DNA of 64,000 nucleotides, taken from assembly GCF_964199755.1 (NCBI RefSeq), contig NC_133929.1, positions 3,179,806 to 3,243,805 on the forward strand. The letters are read 5' to 3'. The notes under the pieces were generated by a model that made no database searches, was not told where the DNA came from, and was given only the letters and a program-made list of their open reading frames with translations. Source of the stretch: Larus michahellis (Eukaryota; Chordata; Aves; Charadriiformes; Laridae). The translations under genes were made by a program, and so were the position numbers. Below are positions 11,310 through 21,565 of this stretch, one piece after another. The stretch's first letter is position 1. Each line of letters begins with the position of its first letter.

Positions 11310-11509
11310 NNNNNNNNNNNNNNNNNNNNNNNNNNNNNNNNNNNNNNNNNNNNNNNNNNNNNNNNNNNNNNNNNNNNNNNNNNNNNNNNNNNNNNNNNNN
11401 NNNNNNNNNNNNNNNNNNNNNNNNNNNNNNNNNNNNNNNNNNNNNNNNNNNNNNNNNNNNNNNNNNNNNNNNNNNNNNNNNNNNNNNNNNNNNNNNNNNN
11501 NNNNNNNNN
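11310..11509. other. assembly gap (200 N)
   Basis: Exactly 200 N separate the gene-bearing part from the rest. A round number suggests a scaffolding placeholder of unknown true size. The palindrome's left arm begins at the first base after it. Confidence 0.99.
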
Positions 11510-11510
11510 A

Positions 11511-12883
11511 TAAGACATGCTGTTGGCCCTGGGTTTTTTTGTGTGGAAAGACTTGCCTGGGGTGCTGCAAGGGATCTGTAGCATAGCAAGGGAAAAGGGA
11601 TTCCAGTTCTCCCAAATTCAAAGCTGTTGGTCTTAAATTCTTGCTGGTTTGGTTTCTCTGCTGAACAGTGAAGATCAGACCTTGCCCTGTCTGTTTGCTG
11701 CTACTGTTGCTTCTCTGGGATGTTGTTGGTGGTGTTGCAGCCAGGCTGCAAGCAGCTCGAGCATTGCTGTGGTGAGCATGAACACAGTGTGATGCTCAAA
11801 GCTACAGGCAGTTTTAATCTGGCAGAGGATTGGATCTGATCAGCACCAAATATGCTTGTACTGGCTTATAAAAGGCCACAGAAATATACCTTGAAATTTA
11901 ACTTCCAAATTTGTTAGTCCTTCAAGATTTCAGTAGGTCTAGTTGCATTGCTTGCTATAAATTTAATGGTGAAAAATATGTCTCAGACAAAGTGACAAAA
12001 ACTGGATTCAGTTTCATTCTCCAGAAAGCCACCACTTTGTCTATCCTGAGAAAAACCCGTTATGGCTTAGAGACCCACAGCCAATGTGAGATTCTAGGAG
12101 GTGCTGCTTAACCTTGGCCACAAGCTGAGAGCTGAGGATTGCTCATCCTCAAAAGGGAGGTGGGAGCCCTCTTATGTACCCCGGGCAGTTTGAGTGCACT
12201 CCCTGGATGTTATTAGTCTCTTAGCTCCATGACTGACTTTTCCTATGCCGTTTCTTCCTTTCCCCCTGCTTATTAAGGCAGGTGGAGAACATTGCGTTCC
12301 TTGCACGTGTCATCGCCTGCAGAGCCCTGGACAGGAAAGGGCTTGTCGGTCATGAGATACTGGATCAGGAACTGCCTGGCTCGTTCCTGGTGGGCTGTAG
12401 CTCTGTGCCCACAAAAGTACGTTGAAGTAACAGCCGAGTTTACCAACGCCATTGCTCTCTGCTGAGGTAAATTATGGTTGGAGAGCTTAGTCCTCTGGGG
12501 AGGTGGAAGAGAGGGCTGGCAGCAGGGTGTCCCTGCAGCCCCAAGGAGGTGAAACCTCTTGCAAGCTTGGCTGCAGCAAGGTTTGCCTGAGACTTTGGAG
12601 CTTGGTGTTTTCCTTTGACTGCATGCATTAATGCAGACTTGAATCCTGCCTGAAGACATGGCAATCTGTGAAAAGTACCCCCTGGTGCTTGCCAAAATCT
12701 GCCCTCAATGGGCTGGGTTTTCTCGCATGGTGAGGGCAGTGAGGTGAGGTTTCATGAGGAGCCATGTGTCCTTCCACCAGTCACTATCTGTTAGTCATTA
12801 ATTTGTCCTGCCTTACCCGAAAAGCAAGTTAGCTCATTCGCCGGTGTCATGGAGAGGTGGTTTGTTAATTTAATTTTAAATTT
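11511..12883. other. unique sequence in left arm (mirror 25396-26768)
   Basis: No gene recognised. An open frame of 140 codons exists (12695-12273 on the - strand, mirrored at 25584-26006), but it has no recognisable domain, and its Cys/Ser-rich composition with several stop-flanked alternatives argues for chance. Confidence 0.5.
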
Positions 12884-13191
12884 CAGTTTTGGGTCACCTG
12901 TCCTGTCCGCTCCTCCCTGCAGGTGGGACCCCTCTACGCTTTTCCGTTTCCAACCCTCCAATGGGGCAAATAACAAAATTAGCTGACCTTGGTTGTTACA
13001 GCAATAAGTATAAGCAAGAGCCTCTCTGCGTACCGTTCCTTGGCACTAATTGTAAACATTGGTCTTCTCACTCTGAGAACAAACCGTTCTCGGCACAACA
13101 TGCTGTTAATTTCAGAGAGTTAGAAGAGGCCTAGCTAAGAAGTAAAATTACTGACCAGAAAGTTGGTTCTGTTTTACCTCAAACTAGGACA
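12884..13191 (-). mobile_element. LTR-A fragment (5' half), left arm
   Basis: The piece begins on the - strand with TGTCCTAGTTTGAGG and matches the U3 half of the full LTR-A at 54868-55585, ending before the TATA box. It lies directly against a CR1 scrap at 13197. The mirror copy is at 25088-25395. Confidence 0.8.
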
Positions 13192-13196
13192 GAAAG

Positions 13197-13291
13197 GCAT
13201 GGATTTGATGGATGGACCGCTCGGTGGATAAGGAACTGGCTAGATGGCCATACTCAAAGGGTTGCAGTCAATGGCTCAATGTCCAAGTGAA
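13197..13291 (+). mobile_element. CR1 ORF2 scrap, left arm
   Basis: Translation gives a short CR1 reverse-transcriptase piece ([17 protein letters not shown]-type). A 17-bp segment GTCAATGGCTCAATGTC is repeated directly just after it. The mirror copy is at 24988-25082. Confidence 0.7.
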
Positions 13292-16200
13292 TGCAGTCAA
13301 TGGCTCAATGTCTCCTCTGTGCCCTGGTGAGCTGTATGACAGGCTGGCTGATGGGATGTCAGTGATGCTCTGTGTGTAGCATTTCCAAAGTACTTTCTGA
13401 TCTATCAGGATGAAAGGTTCTGGAGAAATGCTAAATATTATTATTAGTGTAAAATAAACAGTCTTCCTCAATATTTCTCATCCTAAAGTGAATCCAGATG
13501 TTTTCTTATGGCTGCTGGGCCTGCTTTGTTTTTTCTGTTGCTCGGTGCGACTGTCTGTATTTGTTCAAGTGAGATGGGATGTGACAGAGAGCTTATCACA
13601 ACATGCTCTTGTCAAGCCTGTAAACCTTTTATATTTACACACACACAAATATATATATATATAAAAAAATGACTGACTCTAAAATACCATTTCCGAGTCC
13701 AACACTTCACACATGTGCCAAGGAACTTGAAATAAATTCAGCTAGTTTATCAGTTTATATGATCGCAGCAATCAGTTCAGCTGTGTAGGGGAGAAATGGG
13801 ATTTGGCTGCATAACTCAAAATAGCATCTGAAGGAAGTGGATGCATCCTTCTTTTCATAGCTCTGATACAAAAAGAGTATTAAATGCCACCAGTTGCATT
13901 TTCCAACCTGTGGTTGAACTTTGCAAGAGATAACTTTCCAGCACTGTTTCAAGTGTAAGATAATTTTTTCCCTGCTTTTAAGGATTATTAACATTTTCAT
14001 GGTTTCTCTCCTACAGAGAACAAGTCTGTCCCACTGCTTAAGGGTGGCATTTTATACAGGCTGGGGTTTTATCAGAGCTGGTGCCAGCGTGAGATCAAAG
14101 CAGCAGTAGCAGCCAGGTGGTCCTTCCTTCTGAGCGTGCAAATGGGAAATGTTTCCAAGCCGATGTTTCAGTGATGTTTTAGACCCTGCTTGGGGAGATG
14201 ACACTGTAGCGTGTCAGGGGACTCACAGCTGTGCTGAGGGGACTTAACACTACCTTGCAAAGACTGGCAAATACAGAAAGCATGGATGAGTGTTTTGCTA
14301 GTAAAATCTTTTGGTTTAGTAACTAATATTAATAGTTGTATTATCAGCTGGTAAAATCTCTTGCATTTTTAAAATCAGTGATAATAGGATTTGTTATGTG
14401 TTGTCATTCGCTGGCACTAGGAGTAGCTGCCCAAGGTTTTTAGCTGGTATATGAGATCCAGGGCTTTCGCCAAATCCTACTCCATACCCTGCGAACCAAA
14501 ATGGGGAATAGGAAGTTAAAAATCTGTTGTGATTTACAGTCTCAGTTTTCAATAAATTTTGATCAATCAAAGCCGCATTAGGGATATTTTTACTCCATGT
14601 ACCTTCTCCATCCAAGCTGAAGACCATGTTCAAACTAAGTGACAACTTGGAGGTTGCAGCTGATTCCTCATGTCTGTACCAAGAGCCACATACACATATC
14701 AGCTCTGATCCTGCCCTGACTGAAACACAGTTGGTGTATTGATTGCTAAAATCTCTGTGAATGCTTTACAGGGACCAAATCTAAAAAAAGGCACGTCTGC
14801 ATTGCACACATTAAACCCCCTGAGAAGTTGAATTTTGGGTCCTGTCTAGCTTTTGCCCAGTTTTCTGCAGTCTAGAGGCTGTATAAATACATTTTATTGA
14901 ATCCATTTCTTTATTCCCTTCTGGCACGGGATGCTTCTGGATTGATAGAAAGTAATTAAAAATCTATGCATCTATTACTGCTCACTGTAACCCTGCTCCA
15001 AACTGTAGGGATGGTTTTCTGTGGACAGTGGATAGAAAAGAAACCCAACACGCCCCTTCTTTCTTCCCTTTTCGTAGCTCTACACTTTATGAACAGAATA
15101 AATCTGCTGCAAGTGGAGGTGAAATAGTAAATTATTTTTTCCTCTATAAAATGACTAAATTTGGATATATGCTAAGTTCCTTCTCATTCCACTTGATTCC
15201 TAAATGAAGTAGTTGATTAATGCATGCACTTGGCTACTGGCACTCAAAAATACATCAGTGATTAGTTCAGAGATAGAGATCGGTGTTTTAAAAAAACCCA
15301 CATATGTGCACCTGCATGAAAACGAGTCAGGCAGAACTGACTGCATAAAAACAAGGTGAGCAGCACCTATGTAAACCACAGGATTATGGGAAGAGGAGCT
15401 GCTTTTCTGTTTCTGTGTGCCAGGAGAAGCAATGCTATCAGGCTTATGTATGATGGATTGGAGTGCAGTGGTATTGCTGCAAGCAAAAGTCATGAATTTT
15501 AATCAACCAACCTTACTGTCTGCCTTGAAATTTGAGTTGAAAGATAAATGTGAAAAACAGGCAGCCCATATTGTTTCTGGAACAAAACTGCCCCTTTTCT
15601 GTTGATTAAAAGAATTTTTCTTTTAACTTGATAATAAAAAATACTTCCATCTTAGTTCTGGATTTTTTTTTTTGCTAACCCTTCAGGTCCTGCCAGCCCG
15701 GGGGTGCCTGGCTGAGCTGAGTGTCACCTTGTGGACACCCAGACAGCTGACCTTGGCTGCAGAGACTTTCCAGCCAGCGGGACTCTTTGGCTGTCTGCTT
15801 TCAGCCATTTTGAAATATGTGTTTAGGGCTTTATTTAAATATTCTTAATGTTTAAAAAAATAATAAAAAAATAGACTTGCCTCGTGAAAACTGCTGAGTG
15901 GACTGTCCAGGGAGGTGAGGTCCAGTTTATATTCATTGTGGAAATTTGGCACAGCCAACATACTTGTCCTTTACCTCTGTTGCTCCAGGGCTGATTTTAA
16001 GGTTATGTAGTTGCTGTATTCATTTAGGCATCGGTCTTCCTAATTAAATATAAGTGATTTGAATGCTGATGTTGTCTTGGGGGGACATCTAAGGTTTGGG
16101 AAGAAGTGGACTGAAACTACCAGCTAATGTCCACGGACAGAAACACACCCCCATCATGTATTATTTTCAGCCACCGCCAGGCTGGTCCAGATTACTTTGA

Positions 16201-16713
16201 GTAATTGAGAGTGCTTTCCTCACTCCTCTGTAAAGAAGGAGGTTACCATAGCTGCTTTTCCTGTTTTGCCATTAAGTCACCTCTATGCAGGAATAACTTT
16301 GAAGGGTTGTATTTAAGGCCAAACAACTTTTAAGAAAGGGAAGGGGAAAATTAGCCTACAAGCACCGGGGAGGAAAAAGAGAGTGAAAGACTCCTGAGTT
16401 GCTCCCCCTCTCTCAACCACAAGTACCTGTATTATTTTCTCTTAGGATGTTTTATGGTTCAACTCCACACTTAGTTTCTCATCTCCTCTGATAGCTGTAG
16501 GTTCACCAACTGCTCCATCTTAGCGAAAAGTTCATTGCAGCTGCAGCAGAGGCTTATTTGATGCTCTGGAAAATTCTTGCCACTTTCACTAGTGAGAAAG
16601 GCAATATATTTTGGGGGGGGCCTCAATTAGTGTGAAAGGGCACATACAAACCTGTTAAGTACAAATTCCAGGTTGTTTATACTCTCAGTTGGTTACACCC
16701 TTGCCTAGTGGGG
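13292..16713. other. unique AT-richer sequence in left arm (mirror 21566-24987)
   Basis: No coding signal found. It holds a (CA)n-(TA)n microsatellite at about 13635-13665 (mirror about 24614-24644) and several poly-A/T runs. The open frames are short and nothing in them is recognisable. Confidence 0.5.
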
Positions 16714-18124
16714 GGTGTGTGTGGGGGACGGTGTCAAAGGCCTTACCAAAGTCCAGATAGACAACGTTCACAGCCTTCCCCGCATCCATAAGGTGGGTCA
16801 CATGGTCATAGAAGGAGATCAGGTTGGTTAAGCAGGACCTCCCTTTCCTAAACCCGCGCTGGCTGGCCCTGATCCCTTGGCTGCCCTGCACTTGCCGTGA
16901 GAGCTCACTCGAGATGATCCTCTCCGTGATCTTCCCTGGTACCGAGGTCAGGCTGACAGGCCTGTAGTTCCCCGGATCCTCCTTCCGACCCTTCTTGTAG
17001 ATGGGCGTCACATTAGCCACCCTCCAGTCATCTGGTACCTCCCCTGTTGACCAAGACTGTTGATAAATGATGGAGAGGGGCTTGGTGAGCTCTCCCGCCA
17101 GCTCCCTGAGTACTCTTGGGTGAATCCCATCCGGCCCCATCGACTTATGTGCGTCTAGGTGCAGAAGCAGATCATTGACTTCTTCCTCCTGGATTATGGG
17201 TGGGTTGTTCTGCTCTCCATCCTTATCTTCCAGCTCCGGAGGCTGAACCCCCTGGGGACAGCTGGTCTGACTATTGAAGATGGAGGCAAAGAAGGCATTC
17301 AGTATCTCAGCCTTCGCCTCGTCCTTGGTTGCAACTTTCCCCCCCGCATCCAGTAAGGGATGGAGATTCCCCCTGGCTCTCTTTCTGTTGATGTATTTAT
17401 AAAAGCTTTTTTTGTTGTCCTTAATGTTAGTGGCCAAGTTGAGCTCCAGCTGGGCTTTTGCCTTCCTAATTTTCTCTCTGTATAACCTAACGAGATCTCT
17501 GTACTCCCCCTGAGTTGCCTGTCCCTTCTTCCAAAGGTGGTAAACCCTCCTTTTATTCCTAAGTCCCATCAGAAGTTCCTTATTCATCCAGGCTGGCCAT
17601 TTTCCCCGCCCTTTAGACTTGCGACACTTGGGGACAGCCTGCTCCTGGGCCTTTAAGGTTTCCTTCTTGAAGGGCGTCCAGCCTTCCTGGACCCCTTTGC
17701 CCTTCAGGACTGTCTCCCAAGGGACTCTCTCAACCAGTGTCCTGAACAAGCCAAAGTCCGCCCTCCGGAAGACCAAGGTGGAGGTTTTGCTAACCCCCCT
17801 CCTTACATCGCTGCCAATTGAAAACTTGACCATTTCATGATCACTAAACCCAAGACAGCCTCCGACCACCACATCTCCCACTAGTCCTTCTCTGTTTGTG
17901 ACCAGTAGGTCTAGCGAGGCACCTCCCCTGGTAGGCTCCCCTACCAGTTGTGTCAGGAAGTTCTCTTCCATGCACTCGAGGAACCTCGTAGCCTGCCTGC
18001 TCTCTGCTGTGTTGTATTTCCAGCAGATACCCGGCAGGTTGAAGTCCCCAAGCAGAACAAGGGCTGGCGACTGCGAGACTTCAGCCAGCTGCTTATAGAA
18101 TACTTCATCTGTGTCCTCATCCTG
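16714..18124 (-). mobile_element. CR1 LINE ORF2 fragment, left arm
   Basis: The - strand encodes part of CR1 ORF2: the end of the endonuclease domain and the first part of the reverse transcriptase ([53 protein letters not shown]), open from 17971 to 16685. The element is cut 3' before the catalytic FADD motif and 5' at the palindrome junction. It is not functional. Confidence 0.93.
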
Positions 18125-18261
18125 TGTCCTGAATAAGGCGACTGGGTTAGTGATCTGAAATATCAGATCACCAAAGGTTTGGCTTGCATCCAGAGCATAG
18201 TGTCAGAAGTTGTAGCCTCCTTCCAGGCTTCAAATTGCAAGCCAAACCTTTCATAGCCATG
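18125..18261. repeat. fold-back cluster at palindrome junction
   Basis: Three inverted repeats sit within 300 bp. GTGATCTG (18150-18157) pairs with CAGATCAC (18164-18171) around a 6-nt loop. A segment near 18171-18186 (AAAGGTTTGGCTTGC) is reversed at 18237-18252. A 34-bp segment at 18130-18163 is reversed at 18394-18427 inside the adjacent LTR. Such nesting fits template switching. Confidence 0.8.
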
Positions 18262-18675
18262 TGTAAGAGACTGTGGTGTATGAAGGCACGGACTCCGGCT
18301 GTGATGAGCATGAAATTGTTTATTGCTTCTCAGGCCTCATCTTTTATACCCGAGCTCTAAAACTTTCCATGCACCTGCTAGGCAAGTAAACACATATTTC
18401 AGATCACTAACCCAGTCGCCTTATTCAGTTCCCACCAAGATAAGCACACAAAGCTGTTTTCTTGTTCCATGTTTATATTGAACCAGTTCCTCTTCGTTCC
18501 ATCCGTATCGATATCTGCGTTCCTGTTTCTGTGTGCTCTGCTCACTGTGTCCTTGGCTGTATGCAGGCCTCTGCTCGTAGACTGAGAGAAGCAGCCTGAG
18601 GGAAGCATGAAATAAATGGTGAGAGACGAAGTGGAGGGGAGACCCTCTGAGATTTCCTGAAGAATGTCTCAAACA
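18262..18675 (-). mobile_element. LTR-B, solo LTR (minus orientation)
   Basis: On the - strand it begins TGTTTGAGACATTC and ends AGTCTCTTACA, giving TG...CA ends over 414 bp. A TATA box (TATAAAAG, complement of 18341-18348) is followed by AATAAA (complement of 18319-18324), the spacing expected of U3-R. No matching target-site duplication is seen, and the surroundings are rearranged. Confidence 0.65.
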
Positions 18676-19587
18676 CTCAAAAGTACCAGGCCTTCTGCTC
18701 AAGGAACTGATAAGACTAACACCTGCTTATCTCTTGTGTTCGAGAGAAAACTCGCCTGGAAGACAATGAGTCTTACAGAGACAGGACAGCCCTGCTTTTC
18801 TTTGTCAAGGACAAGATAACAGGAATCTGCGTAGTTCTCTGTTTCTTCAAAAGACTACTGTGCCCAATGATTGACCCTTGCCTCATTATCCGTGAAATGC
18901 ATATTAAAGCTGACACCCCTGTATATGCTAATGAAGATTATCAAGATCATGGTAAACATATATGACTGTGGCTTTTGTCTCCCCACCCAAATCATGCTAC
19001 ATATCACCTGGGGGGGAGAAACCTGAGATGAAACTGCCCCTAGCAGTGGAGTGGATCATACTGATACATCAAACATAAAAGGGGAAAATAAGTGCCCCTA
19101 AGGAGAAGATTTTCCCTGAAGAGATTTTTTCCCTGGGGGATACACAGAAGAGCACTCCTATGAATCAAAGACACACACCACCCCCACCTCACCCCCCCAC
19201 CCCCCCCCACATTGGCCAGACAAACACTGGAACCAGGACCAATGATCTTTCTTTATCTCTCTCTCTCCTTTTCTATCCCTGTTTCTTTTCCTTTTTCTTT
19301 TCTCTTTTCCCTTTTCTTTTAAAGTTAAGTAAGTAACACAAGGTATACCATACCACTTGCCATAATTTGTTGTGTATCTGTTGCTAAGTAACGCAATGCG
19401 TACCTTACTGCTTGCCATAATTTGCTTTATACCTAACCAATTATCATGGACCTAGTTAAGACCTATACTAATCACTGTGGGAATCTAATAAATGTTTGTA
19501 TACAGACCTTGAGAGTTGTCTCACCTTAGTCCACGCTGCTGGGGATTTGTGAATCTGAGTCACTTGCCCCCCTCCCCCCTTGACAAC
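18676..19587 (+). mobile_element. LTR-like segment in palindrome spacer
   Basis: This AT-rich segment has an AATAAA at about 19487-19492, and the 3' part resembles an R-U5 region. It contains a direct repeat of about 60 bp (CTTGCCATAATTTG occurs twice, 19350-19430). A C-rich run at 19178-19210 forms G-tracts on the - strand. Ends are not defined. I take it as part of an ERV LTR, with moderate doubt. Confidence 0.45.
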
Positions 19588-19655
19588 TCTGTAAGACGTT
19601 CTTCAGGAAATCTCAGAGGGTCTCCCCCCCACTTCGTCTCTCACCATTTATTCAC
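19588..19655 (+). mobile_element. LTR-B 5' fragment, inverted relative to 18262-18675
   Basis: About 58 bp (19596-19652) is the reverse complement of 18611-18668, including ACTTCGTCTCTCACCATTTATT. Paired positions sum to about 38263, close to the 38279 of the main arms, so it is a displaced continuation of the palindrome. Confidence 0.8.
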
Positions 19656-19966
19656 ATTTCCAGCTATTCACATTTCTCCACATTCAGATGTCAAGAAAAT
19701 GTAATTAATACTGACACATAAAGAGGTCATATCTCGAAGCAAAATATTAAGGGAAGGAAAAAATTCAAAGAAAGAGAGAGAGAAGCATTTTACTAAATGA
19801 CTGTGCCCCCAAACAGGCACCATGACAGATATATCACAACTGAACAGATTATAGCTCTTAAATCTCCAGTGACTCAACTATGCTTTTACGTTTTACAAAG
19901 ACGGCTTGTATGTGCTTTGCGTTAAAAATGTATTTATTGCTCACATTGATACATATCATTGATACA

Positions 19967-21565
19967 TGGCTATAAGCTCTTCAGAAGGGATAGGCAAGGA
20001 AGGAGAGGCGGGGGTGTGGCTCTGTACATTAGGGAGTGTTTTGATTGTATGGAGTGATTCCAGTGATGATAAAGTCGAGTGTTTGTGGGTAAGGATGAAG
20101 GGGAAGGCAAATAAGGGAGATGTTGTGCTGGGAGTATGCTAGAGACCACCCGGCCAGGATGAGGACACAGATGAAGTATTCTATAAGCGGCTGGCTGAAG
20201 TCTCGCAGTCGCCAGCCCTTGTTCTGCTTGGGGACTTCAACCTGCCGGGTATCTGCTGGAAATACAACACAGCAGAGAGCAGGCAGGCTACGAGGTTCCT
20301 CGAGTGCATGGAAGAGAACTTCCTGACACAACTGGTAGGGGAGCCTACCAGGGGAGGTGCCTCGCTAGACCTACTGGTCACAAACAGAGAAGGACTAGTG
20401 GGAGATGTGGTGGTCGGAGGCTGTCTTGGGTTTAGTGATCATGAAATGGTCAAGTTTTCAATTGGCAGCGATGTAAGGAGGGGGGTTAGCAAAACCTCCA
20501 CCTTGGTCTTCCGGAGGGCGGACTTTGGCTTGTTCAGGACACTGGTTGAGAGAGTCCCTTGGGAGACAGTCCTGAAGGGCAAAGGGGTCCAGGAAGGCTG
20601 GACGCCCTTCAAGAAGGAAACCTTAAAGGCCCAGGAGCAGGCTGTCCCCAAGTGTCGCAAGTCTAAAGGGCGGGGAAAATGGCCAGCCTGGATGAATAAG
20701 GAACTTCTGATGGGACTTAGGAATAAAAGGAGGGTTTACCACCTTTGGAAGAAGGGACAGGCAACTCAGGGGGAGTACAGAGATCTCGTTAGGTTATACA
20801 GAGAGAAAATTAGGAAGGCAAAAGCCCAGCTGGAGCTCAACTTGGCCACTAACATTAAGGACAACAAAAAAAGCTTTTATAAATACATCAACAGAAAGAG
20901 AGCCAGGGGGAATCTCCATCCCTTACTGGATGCGGGGGGGAAAGTTGCAACCAAGGACGAGGCGAAGGCTGAGATACTGAATGCCTTCTTTGCCTCCATC
21001 TTCAATAGTCAGACCAGCTGTCCCCAGGGGGTTCAGCCTCCGGAGCTGGAAGATAAGGATGGAGAGCAGAACAACCCACCCATAATCCAGGAGGAAGAAG
21101 TCAATGATCTGCTTCTGCACCTAGACGCACATAAGTCGATGGGGCCGGATGGGATTCACCCAAGAGTACTCAGGGAGCTGGCGGGAGAGCTCACCAAGCC
21201 CCTCTCCATCATTTATCAACAGTCTTGGTCAACAGGGGAGGTACCAGATGACTGGAGGGTGGCTAATGTGACGCCCATCTACAAGAAGGGTCGGAAGGAG
21301 GATCCGGGGAACTACAGGCCTGTCAGCCTGACCTCGGTACCAGGGAAGATCACGGAGAGGATCATCTCGAGTGAGCTCTCACGGCAAGTGCAGGGCAGCC
21401 AAGGGATCAGGGCCAGCCAGCGCGGGTTTAGGAAAGGGAGGTCCTGCTTAACCAACCTGATCTCCTTCTATGACCATGTGACCCACCTTATGGATGCGGG
21501 GAAGGCTGTGAACGTTGTCTATCTGGACTTTGGTAAGGCCTTTGACACCGTCCCCCACACACACC
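19967..21565 (+). mobile_element. CR1 LINE ORF2 fragment, right arm
   Basis: CR1 endonuclease region (GVALYIREC-like start, then LLGDFNLPGICW) runs into the reverse-transcriptase domain and stops after DFGKAFDTVPH. Only the part from 20155 is mirrored in the left arm. It is truncated at both ends and lacks FADD. Confidence 0.93.

Larger units (their letters stand above)
11510..18124. repeat. left arm of 6.6-kb palindrome
   Basis: This arm is the reverse complement of 20155-26769. Paired positions sum to 38279 along the whole length, so there are no net insertions or deletions. Every open frame compared between the arms is identical, except one C/T difference near 18091 (a Cys codon here, an Arg codon in the other arm), about 35 bp from the inner end. 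Content from outer to inner: unique sequence, an LTR-A piece, a CR1 scrap, about 3.4 kb of unique sequence, and a CR1 ORF2 fragment. The outer end coincides with the gap, so the true arm could be longer. Confidence 0.95.

Noticed and set aside
12273-12695. 140-codon frame, duplicated exactly in both palindrome arms
   Set aside because: The identity comes from the palindrome itself, not from conservation. No domain or codon pattern supports a gene.
19178-19210. C-rich run as a G-quadruplex regulatory element
   Set aside because: G-tracts are real on the minus strand, but it lies in a transposon-derived spacer with no gene nearby. It is kept only as part of the palindrome-centre observation.
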